31,755 nt of DNA from DASRYH01 sp035687245 (GTDB lineage: Bacteria > Actinomycetota > Coriobacteriia > Anaerosomatales > PHET01): NCBI GenBank assembly GCA_035687245.1, contig DASRYH010000061.1:1-31755 (forward strand), written 5' to 3'. Position numbers and translations under genes: made by a program. Shown here piece after piece: positions 25,537 through 31,755 of the stretch. The notes below the pieces were generated by a model, which saw only the letters and a list, made by a program, of their open reading frames with translations, searched no databases and was not told where the DNA came from. How positions within the stretch are numbered: position 1 is the stretch's first letter; each line of letters begins with the position of its first letter.

Positions 25537-26832
25537 ATGAATGATGCCCGCCGTCCTTTTGAGATTCTGGCATTCGTCGCGGCGCTCCTCGGCGCGTTGG
25601 CGCTCGCGGGCTCGTGGATGGCACTTCCACCGGCTCTGACTATCGAGTTCTACCTGTTGCTAGTTGCCGCAGTCGTCTCCGAGAACTACGCGGTGATGAT
25701 GCCGGGATACAGCTTCTCGATTGTGTATCCACTCACCATGGCTACTGTGGTGCTCTGCGGGCCCACACCAGCGCTACTTGTGGCCGCGCTCACGTCGACT
25801 GGTTTGGGTGAGTTTCGAGAGCGGAATTGGCCGCTGGTTGGCTACAACTTCGGTCAGCTAACGCTCTCAACCTTCTTGACTGGTTGGACCTATGTGCTTC
25901 TGGGTGGGCGCGTGTTGGTGCTGCAGGGTACGGCGCTCTCGGTCGCGGAGCTGCCACGCATGTTGGCACCGCTGGGCGCGGCCGCCGTCATAAGCGTTAT
26001 TGCCAATATCGCCTTGGCGTCAGTGGGAGTAGCAGTCAAGAGCAGTCAGCCGCTGCTACCTGTCCTGGAGTCAGTTAGCAGGGTGCTGTGGGGACAACTT
26101 GCGCTCGGGATTGCCGGGTTTGTGATCGCTCAGGTGATGGCTCTGGAGGTCTGGGCCTTCGCCTTGTTCGTGTTCCCGCTGCTCATCGCACGGCAGTTCT
26201 ACCAAAGCTTCACGGCGATGCAGGATGCGTACACCGATACCATTCGATCTCTGGTTGGGGCACTCGAGGCCAAGGACCCGTACACGCGTGGTCACTCTGA
26301 GCGAGTTGCGGAGTACTCAGTTCTGTTGGCGCGTTCAGCGGGTCGAGACGGGGGCTTTGTCAGCCGACTCGAGAACGCGGCGCTGCTGCACGATCTCGGG
26401 AAACTGGCTCTGCCCGGCGCCTTGCTGCGCAAGACGCAGAAGCTGGACGACGACGACTGGGCAACTATCCGGTCACATCCAGAGATCGGTGGGCGGATGG
26501 TTGCACGCATCCCCGCGGTTAGCGTGCTCGCGCCGGCGGTCGAGGCGCATCACGAGCGACTCAATGGTACTGGCTACCCGCGCGGTCTCGCAGCTGACTC
26601 GATTTCCCTGGAAGCACGGATGCTGGCCATCGCGGATTCATATGACGCGATGACTTCGGACCGACCGTACCGCCCGGGCTTGGAGAAGGAGGCAGCGGTC
26701 GCGGAGCTGAGAAGATGCTCCGAAGCCGAACTCGACGCTGGTCTCGTCGAGACGTTCGTAGGGGCGCTAGAGAATGCCCCTGCCGCTCCTCTACGGAGTC
26801 TCAGGGATGCACTTGAGGAGGAACCCGCGTGA
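25537..26832 (+). CDS. Membrane HD-GYP cyclic-di-GMP phosphodiesterase
   Basis: A 431-residue protein. Residues about 10-220 hold six or seven membrane helices forming a sensor-like region (MMPGYSFSIVYPLTMATVV inside it). The rest is a complete HD-GYP domain: RGHSERVAEYS (H253), LLHDLGKL (H285/D286), HPEIGGRM (H314), EAHHERLNGTGYP (H338, H339, GYP 346-348) and IADSYDAMTSDRPYR. Metal ligands and GYP are all present, so hydrolysis of c-di-GMP is expected. The ATG at 25537 is close behind AAGGACGGTGGGG. Its stop overlaps the next gene's start (GTGA), linking the two. No GGDEF synthase is in the window. Confidence 0.92.
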   Translation: MNDARRPFEILAFVAALLGALALAGSWMALPPALTIEFYLLLVAAVVSENYAVMMPGYSFSIVYPLTMATVVLCGPTPALLVAALTSTGLGEFRERNWPLVGYNFGQLTLSTFLTGWTYVLLGGRVLVLQGTALSVAELPRMLAPLGAAAVISVIANIALASVGVAVKSSQPLLPVLESVSRVLWGQLALGIAGFVIAQVMALEVWAFALFVFPLLIARQFYQSFTAMQDAYTDTIRSLVGALEAKDPYTRGHSERVAEYSVLLARSAGRDGGFVSRLENAALLHDLGKLALPGALLRKTQKLDDDDWATIRSHPEIGGRMVARIPAVSVLAPAVEAHHERLNGTGYPRGLAADSISLEARMLAIADSYDAMTSDRPYRPGLEKEAAVAELRRCSEAELDAGLVETFVGALENAPAAPLRSLRDALEEEPA

Positions 26833-27911
26833 CGCCCTTCCTCACCGTCATCACAGGCTCGGCCATCTGGTTTGGGCTCGCCATCTTGCTGCTGGACGTC
26901 TTCGAATCCTCGCTCGAGGAGGCCCATGGTACGCATGCATCAGTGGCGCTCATCGCCGCAACAGCCGTGCTGGCCGGGTGGCAAGCCGCCGTCGCTTGGG
27001 GCCTCGCGGGCGTGATTCTTGCGGTAGTAGCGCAGCGGAGCTACCGGGGTAGTTTCACCGCGCTTCTCGTTGTCCGTTTGTCGGTTGTCACGGTTGCCGG
27101 CATCGTCGTGGTACTAGCGGGCCCTGCGATCGGCGCGGTTCCGCTCATACTCATGGCCGCTGGTGCCGCTGTGCTCACTGAGACTGTGGGGATGGCCGTG
27201 CGTCAGGCCATTTCCGACGGCCTGCCAGCCGTATACGTACTGGCATCCGCTGTCCAACAACGAGCCCTCCTACTCGCGGCACAGGTCTGCCTCGCGGCGC
27301 TGACCGTCGTGCTATATGGCTCGATGCACGCGTGGGCGCTGCTGCCGGTTCTGGCCCTCTTTGTCCTCACCAGTCAGTCGTACTCGATGCTCTTGGACAT
27401 ACGGCGCACATACCGTACGACCCTTATGGTCCTCGTGGAGGCGGCGGAAGCGGCAAAGCCGGACAAGGCGGGGCATTCCGAACGTGTGGCAGCCATCGCG
27501 CACAGTATCTCGGCGCGCTGTGGGTTGCGTGGTCGTGACATTGAGAGAGTGGGCTTCGCTGCTCTGTTGCACGACATCGGTGAGATAGCAGACGAATGGC
27601 CGGACAACCAAGCTGGCACACGCTCCGCTGCTTCAGTCGTCGAGCATGTTGGCTTCCTGAGTGATGTGCTGCCTGTGCTTGCGATAATCGACGGCATACC
27701 CGACCCGAGTGGCGAGCAACCGTCCGAACGGGATCTGCTGGCGGCCTACGTTGTGGCGCTGGCCTCCGACATCGACGGAACCGTGAGGGATGATCTTGAC
27801 GAAGGCGTGACAGAGGCTGCCGCGCTGGCCCCACTTGTACCTGCTCGAGTGAAGGCACGAGTGGTCGCCGCGGCGTTAAGAAACGGCTACCCCGTCCCAG
27901 CGATCGACTGA
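26829..27911 (+). CDS. Membrane protein with degenerate HD domain
   Basis: A 360-residue partner of the HD-GYP protein before it, starting at a GTG in the four-base overlap GTGA behind GAGGAGGA. The N-terminal half has about six membrane helices. The C-terminal half keeps part of the HD signature: AGHSERVAAIAHSI (H216), LLHDIGEI (H248/D249) and a histidine in VEHVGFL (H273). It then loses the distal motif: where the active copy has HHERLNGTGYP, this one reads AIIDGIPDPSG, about ten residues shorter. Without the paired histidines and GYP, c-di-GMP phosphodiesterase activity is doubtful. A regulatory pseudo-enzyme or a different phosphohydrolase is more likely. The length and frame are intact, so it is not a pseudogene. 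Confidence 0.85.
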   Translation: MTPFLTVITGSAIWFGLAILLLDVFESSLEEAHGTHASVALIAATAVLAGWQAAVAWGLAGVILAVVAQRSYRGSFTALLVVRLSVVTVAGIVVVLAGPAIGAVPLILMAAGAAVLTETVGMAVRQAISDGLPAVYVLASAVQQRALLLAAQVCLAALTVVLYGSMHAWALLPVLALFVLTSQSYSMLLDIRRTYRTTLMVLVEAAEAAKPDKAGHSERVAAIAHSISARCGLRGRDIERVGFAALLHDIGEIADEWPDNQAGTRSAASVVEHVGFLSDVLPVLAIIDGIPDPSGEQPSERDLLAAYVVALASDIDGTVRDDLDEGVTEAAALAPLVPARVKARVVAAALRNGYPVPAID

Positions 27912-28435
27912 TGCTAGCCCTTTCCGCAATCGTCCTCGCTCTTGTCCTCGGTCCCGTCGCTGGAGGGCGCATAGACAGGCTCCTTGTCGGCGAGTTCCCG
28001 CACCAGACCGTGATACTCGTGCTCTTCGTGCTACAGGCCGTCGCTCGGGGTCAGCTTGTTGGGATGGCGCCGACGATTGGCTTGGTGAGTTGGGGACTCG
28101 TCTCGTTGGTTCTGCTGCTTCTGCTGCTTCCCCAGGCGAAGGTACCCGGACTTGGAGTAGCAGCAGCTGGTATCGCTTCAAATGCGCTTGTGGTGCTGCT
28201 GAACATGGGAATGCCTGTTGATGGGAGTGGCTACTTCACTCCGACAGCTCTGCGGGGCGCGATCGCAGCAAGCAATGGCTTCTATCACCCTGTTACTGCG
28301 GCCACCCATGTAGTGTGGCTAGGGGATGTCCTGCCGATGGCGGGGGGATTGGCGAGCCTCGGGGACTTGTTGCTTGCCGTTGGGGTGGCGGTGTTTCTGC
28401 TCGACATCATGCTCCGCCAGACCACCGCTGGGTGA
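27911..28435 (+). CDS. DUF5317-type small membrane protein
   Basis: A 174-residue membrane protein with about five hydrophobic helices. The segment GRIDRLLVGEF near the N-terminus, the NALVVLLNMGMPVDG run and the conserved-looking FYHPVTAATHVVWLGDVLP stretch match what I recall of the DUF5317 family; no activity is known for it. The ATG shares one base with the preceding stop (TGATG), so it is read with the two HD-domain genes. A role in the same membrane complex is inferred from this coupling. Confidence 0.75.
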   Translation: MLALSAIVLALVLGPVAGGRIDRLLVGEFPHQTVILVLFVLQAVARGQLVGMAPTIGLVSWGLVSLVLLLLLLPQAKVPGLGVAAAGIASNALVVLLNMGMPVDGSGYFTPTALRGAIAASNGFYHPVTAATHVVWLGDVLPMAGGLASLGDLLLAVGVAVFLLDIMLRQTTAG

Positions 28436-28753
28436 GGCCAACGCCGCCTTCGGCCGCGACAGGCTCTCGTCCCGTCGGGCGCGTGGAGCGGCCGGCGACA
28501 AATCGAGAGCCGGTAGTAGTTCCTCAGGGAACAGCTCAGGCTCCTGCGCGGTTATCATCCTCCGAACACGCGCCATGGATCACCGCGCCCAAAATGCCTC
28601 CAATTGCTGGGCCCACGCGCTCCGCGGCACGGCATGCTCTCGCGCCACGACGCCAGCCGCTCGCCTCGCTCTCGACTACAATCACATTGGTATTGATGCG
28701 CGCTTGGCGCAGCCCAGCGCGCCACCAACTGACTCATTCGACGGGCAGGGACC
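28436..28753 (+). other. 318-base gap before the restriction-modification gene
   Basis: No convincing gene. A minus-strand frame (28319-28576) starts with a plausible-looking segment but overlaps the DUF5317 gene and has no good ribosome site. TACAAT at 28677-28682 is a good -10 box on the + strand, about 70 bases before the methyltransferase start; no good -35 is seen. The last bases, GGGCAGGGACC, give a weak ribosome site. Confidence 0.5.
28677..28682 (+). promoter_or_regulatory. Candidate -10 for the restriction-modification gene
   Basis: TACAAT stands in an otherwise GC-rich stretch, with AT-rich sequence just downstream (28677-28700). It would give the gene its own transcript with a leader of about 65 bases. 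Confidence 0.4.
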
Positions 28754-31459
28754 ATGACCGTTTCCACTACTGAGGCACGCGCTCGCGCGCAGTCATTCTC
28801 GAACGAGTGGGCCGACGAGACCAATGAACGCGCAGAGAGCCAATCGTTCTGGGAGCACTTCTTCCGAATCTTCGATCTAGAGCGACGGCACTTCGCCCGC
28901 TTCGAGAACCGAGTCCAATACCTGGACGGCGGCAACGGCTACATCGACGTCTTCTGGCCTGGCGTTCTCCTTTGCGAGCAGAAGTCAGCGGGCAGAAGCC
29001 TCGAAGTCGCCTTTGGCCAGGCGCTAACGTACGCCCAAACGCTGCCGCCCGACCAGGTCCCTGGGCATATCGTGGTGTCGGATTTCGCGAATATGAAGGT
29101 GTACGACCTCGACGCAGGCAAAATGCGTGAGTTCCCACTTGGCGAGCTCGCAGACAACATCGAGCTCTTTGACTTCATCCGGCTGGGCGACACCTCCCTG
29201 CGCTGGGACGACGAACAGGCCGAAGCGAGCGTCCAAGCCTGCGGAACCCTCGCCGAACTGCACGACCGTATCGAAGCGGCAGGCTACCGAGGGCACAAGC
29301 TCGAAGTCTTCATGGTACGACTACTGTTCTGCTTCTTCGCGGAGGACACCGGCATATTCGCCTCCCGCCAGTTCTCTCGGTATGTCCTAGAGCACAGCGA
29401 GTCCAGCGGCGCCGATATGGGGTCCGTGATTGGCTCTATATTCGAGGTTCTAGACACCCCGGAATCCGAACGCATGACGACGCTGCGCGAGGACTTGCGC
29501 ACTCTGCCCTACGTCAATGGCGGCGTATTCAGTGAGCGCATCCCCAACGTGGACTTCGACGCCGAGATGCGTCTTGCGTTCTGGGAGTGCGCCCGGCTGA
29601 ACTGGAGCGACATCGCACCTTCAATCTTCGGCTCGATCTTTCAAGGCGTCATGGACTCGGGCCAACGACGGGCCGAGGGCGCGCACTACACGAGCGAGGA
29701 GAACATCCGGAAGCTGATCGGCCCGCTGTTCTTGGACGACCTCTATGCGGAGTTCGTGGCAATCAAGAACGACAAGTACAAGCTCAAGCGGTTCCACACC
29801 AATCTGGCGAATCTGCGGTTCCTCGACCCCGCTTGTGGATCAGGCAACTTCCTGACAACCGCATACAAAGAGCTGCGCCACCTTGAGGACCAGGTTCTCG
29901 AGATACTGTGGAACGGCCAGACGGTCCTGGACGTCGGCGTTCTCGTGAAGGTGAATGTCGGACAGTTCTACGGCATCGAGCTGCTTGAGTTTCCCTCCCA
30001 GATCGCTCGTGTGGCTATCTGGCTCGCGGACCATCAAGCGAACAGGCGCACAGGGGCGCTGTTTGGAACGTTCTATCGCAACCTTCCCCTGAAGGAGTAC
30101 GGCCACATCATCCAGAGCAATGCACTGACAATGGACTGGGCCGACCTCATCCAGCCCGCCGATTGCAGCTACATCATGGGGAATCCCCCGTTCATTGGCG
30201 CGCGCTATCAGACTCCAGAGCAGAAGGCCGAGATGGCTTCGGTCTTCGCTGGTGTACGCAATTGGGGCGATATCGACTACGTGGGCGCCTGGTACATGAA
30301 GGCCGCCAAGTACGTCCAGGGCGTCTCGACCCGCTGTGCCTTCGTTTCGACCAACTCCATATGCCAGGGCGAGCAGGTGGCGAATCTCTGGGCTCCACTC
30401 ATGAAGGGTCTGGGTGTCCACATCGACTTCGCGCACCGCACGTTCCGATGGAGCAGCGAGGCCCGAGGTACAGCACACGTGTACTGCGTTATCGTTGGGT
30501 TCAGCACCACCAAACGTGCTCCCTCGCGGACTCTATTCAGCTACTCCACTCCTGACGCTCAACCAGTAGACGCAAGCGTGGCGCACATAAACGCCTATCT
30601 CGTAGACGCACCCGATGTCTTCATCTACAAACGCAGCCGCCCGCTTTGTAACGTGCCCCCTATGGGCATTGGCAACAAGCCTATCGACGATGGCAACTAT
30701 CTGTTCACTGAAGACGAGAAGGACGCGTTCCTTCAGATCGAACCCGAGGCCGCGCCCTACTTCCACCCGTGGCTGGGCTCCAAGGAGTTCATCAACGGGT
30801 TCACCCGCTGGTGTCTATGGCTGGGCGACTGCCCGCCCCAGGTACTCCGCTCAATGCCTGCGTGCCTAGCCCGCGTGGCCGCGGTCCGCGAATTCCGGCT
30901 TGCGAGTCGCAGTGCTGTCACTCGTGCACTCGCAGACACCCCAACTCGCTTCCATGTCGAGAACTTCCCTGCGGGGGACTCAATTCTAGTCCCCAAAGTC
31001 TCGTCCGAACGGCGAGAGTACGTGCCCATCGGCATTGTCGGACCAGAGACGTTCTGCAGTGACCTAGTGTTCCTAGTCCCCAACGGCACCCTGTTCCATT
31101 TCGCAGTCCTCACGTCGGAGTTCCACAACGCTTGGATGCGCCATGTTGCAGGCCGTTTGGAGTCCCGCTATCGCTACTCTGCGGGCGTCGTATACAACAC
31201 CTTCCCTTGGCCGAACGTGGAAGAGACCAGGATCTCGAACATAGAACAGGCCGCCGGAGAGATTCTTGCGGTACGCGCGCTGTATCCCGAAAGCACTCTG
31301 GCCGACCTCTACGACCCACTGACCATGCCGGCCTCACTTCGCCGAGCGCATCGGACGCTTGATCTCGAAATCGAGAACGCCTACGGTGTCGCGTTCCACG
31401 GCGACGAGACCAAGATAGTCGCGCACCTCTTTGACATTTATGCACAACTGGCCAAATAA
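28754..31459 (+). CDS. MmeI-like type IIG/IIL restriction-modification enzyme
   Basis: A 901-residue single-chain enzyme, close to the 919 of MmeI, joining nuclease, methyltransferase and target recognition. The N-terminal PD-ExK site is intact: D65, E75 and K77 in IDVFWPGVLLCEQK, with the same D-x9-E-x-K spacing as MmeI. The adenine methyltransferase follows: motif X region GAHYTSEENI (309-318), motif I LDPACGSGNFLTTAY (357-371), GIELLEFPSQIARVAIW, and motif IV NPPF (477-480). The last third is the recognition region and ends with VVYNTFPWP, a family hallmark. It methylates one strand of its site and cuts at a distance, by family knowledge; the recognised sequence is unknown. Lines counted by eye are about 55% GC, lower than the atp genes, which fits transfer. 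Confidence 0.9.
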   Translation: MTVSTTEARARAQSFSNEWADETNERAESQSFWEHFFRIFDLERRHFARFENRVQYLDGGNGYIDVFWPGVLLCEQKSAGRSLEVAFGQALTYAQTLPPDQVPGHIVVSDFANMKVYDLDAGKMREFPLGELADNIELFDFIRLGDTSLRWDDEQAEASVQACGTLAELHDRIEAAGYRGHKLEVFMVRLLFCFFAEDTGIFASRQFSRYVLEHSESSGADMGSVIGSIFEVLDTPESERMTTLREDLRTLPYVNGGVFSERIPNVDFDAEMRLAFWECARLNWSDIAPSIFGSIFQGVMDSGQRRAEGAHYTSEENIRKLIGPLFLDDLYAEFVAIKNDKYKLKRFHTNLANLRFLDPACGSGNFLTTAYKELRHLEDQVLEILWNGQTVLDVGVLVKVNVGQFYGIELLEFPSQIARVAIWLADHQANRRTGALFGTFYRNLPLKEYGHIIQSNALTMDWADLIQPADCSYIMGNPPFIGARYQTPEQKAEMASVFAGVRNWGDIDYVGAWYMKAAKYVQGVSTRCAFVSTNSICQGEQVANLWAPLMKGLGVHIDFAHRTFRWSSEARGTAHVYCVIVGFSTTKRAPSRTLFSYSTPDAQPVDASVAHINAYLVDAPDVFIYKRSRPLCNVPPMGIGNKPIDDGNYLFTEDEKDAFLQIEPEAAPYFHPWLGSKEFINGFTRWCLWLGDCPPQVLRSMPACLARVAAVREFRLASRSAVTRALADTPTRFHVENFPAGDSILVPKVSSERREYVPIGIVGPETFCSDLVFLVPNGTLFHFAVLTSEFHNAWMRHVAGRLESRYRYSAGVVYNTFPWPNVEETRISNIEQAAGEILAVRALYPESTLADLYDPLTMPASLRRAHRTLDLEIENAYGVAFHGDETKIVAHLFDIYAQLAK

Positions 31460-31577
31460 CCACGGTCCCAGCATCACCCTTCGCACTCGCCCAGCTCCGA
31501 CTGCTTGGAGCCCTTTCGGCTACTTGTGTAGAAGGTGTCGAGACGGTGCCGAACGGGCCTTCGGCAAGCATGCCCTG

Positions 31578-31586
31578 TGCTAGAAT
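31578..31586 (+). promoter_or_regulatory. Extended -10 promoter of secA
   Basis: TGCTAGAAT is an extended -10 about 53 bases before the secA start, sharing GCTAGAATC with the promoter at 19351-19359. The 179-base gap from 31460 otherwise holds no gene; an inverted GCCGAAAGG word (31512-31520) and a small hairpin-forming GCCTTCGGC (31558-31566) are present. The ribosome site is weak (AAGAAGGTG). Confidence 0.55.
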
Positions 31587-31638
31587 CGGCGCTGCTACAG
31601 CACTAGAAATCCTCCGCCTCAAGAAGGTGTGATTCCCC

Positions 31639-31755
31639 ATGAACATCCTCCAGAAGCTCCTCACTTTCGGTGAGGGGAAGCAGCTTCGCGCTTACGAAGG
31701 CCTCGTCACCCGAGTCAACGAGCTCGAGGACACGATGGTGCCTCTCACCGACGAG
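31639..31755 (+). CDS. secA: SecA preprotein translocase ATPase (5' part)
   Basis: The window ends after 39 codons. The N-terminus MNILQKLLTFGEGKQ with RAYEGLVTRVNELE, M33 and PLTDE matches the start of SecA, the motor that pushes preproteins through SecYEG (family pattern: basic and hydrophobic opening, then VxxIN-LE and LSDEEL). The Walker motifs lie beyond the edge. Order with hpf and comF upstream supports the call. It has its own extended -10 promoter. Confidence 0.88.
   Translation, partial: MNILQKLLTFGEGKQLRAYEGLVTRVNELEDTMVPLTDE

Noticed and set aside
26829..27911. Pseudogene or frameshifted HD-GYP
   Set aside because: The frame is open from start to stop with a good ribosome site and overlaps at both ends, so loss of the GYP region looks like divergence under selection and not decay.
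28319..28576. Minus-strand frame of 85 codons across the end of the DUF5317 gene
   Set aside because: Its first part reads plausibly (MITAQEPELFPEELL), but it overlaps a well-supported gene by more than 100 bases, has no ribosome site and matches no family I know.

Overview
The window is about 31.8 kb of GC-rich DNA with many GTG starts and strong AGGAGG ribosome sites. Gene order and protein character point to an Actinomycetota-like bacterium, possibly a coriobacterial or related deep lineage; this placement is an inference. All recognisable genes read on the + strand except one SpoIID/LytB-domain gene at 12273-13970. I see no rRNA, tRNA, CRISPR array, transposase or integrase.

Layout. (1) 1-7.4 kb: the tail of an unidentified gene, then a complete nine-gene F1Fo ATP synthase operon (atpI-like, B, E, F, H, A, G, D, C) closed by a strong hairpin. 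(2) 7.4-14.1 kb: cell envelope genes. These are murA, fabZ, a UDP-N-acetylglucosamine 6-dehydrogenase type enzyme, an LCP (LytR-CpsA-Psr) ligase and, convergent to it, a SpoIID-domain protein whose promoter sits inside a dyad. (3) 14.2-18.6 kb: handling of S-adenosylmethionine by-products and purines (nucleoside phosphorylase, S-adenosylhomocysteine hydrolase, an enlarged methylthioribose-1-phosphate isomerase), followed by an AEC permease. (4) 18.6-24.5 kb: comF, a polar amino-acid ABC transporter cassette (two lipoprotein binding proteins, a permease with an added extracytoplasmic domain, an ATPase) and the long-form ribosome hibernation factor hpf. (5) 24.6-31.5 kb: an accessory-looking stretch with an unrecognised two-part cytosolic protein, a candidate 25-residue hydrophobic peptide, a membrane HD-GYP phosphodiesterase, a membrane HD protein lacking the GYP motif, a DUF5317-type membrane protein, and an MmeI-like single-chain restriction-modification enzyme. 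(6) The window ends in the first 39 codons of secA, behind an extended -10 promoter.

How it fits together. In mycobacteria comF, hpf and secA lie side by side. Here the same three genes occur in that order but are split twice, by the ABC cassette and by the 7-kb block of part 5. A few lines counted by eye in that block give about 52-58% GC, against about 60-67% in atpA and hpf. The most novel candidate is the 24.6-28.4 kb set (two-part protein, peptide, HD-GYP, degenerate HD, DUF5317), which looks like one membrane signalling unit around cyclic-di-GMP. Other points of interest are the 50-residue insertion in the MtnA homologue, the permease fusion, the dyad over the spoIID promoter, two long untranslated leaders, and an over-represented 9-mer, GCCGAAAGG.
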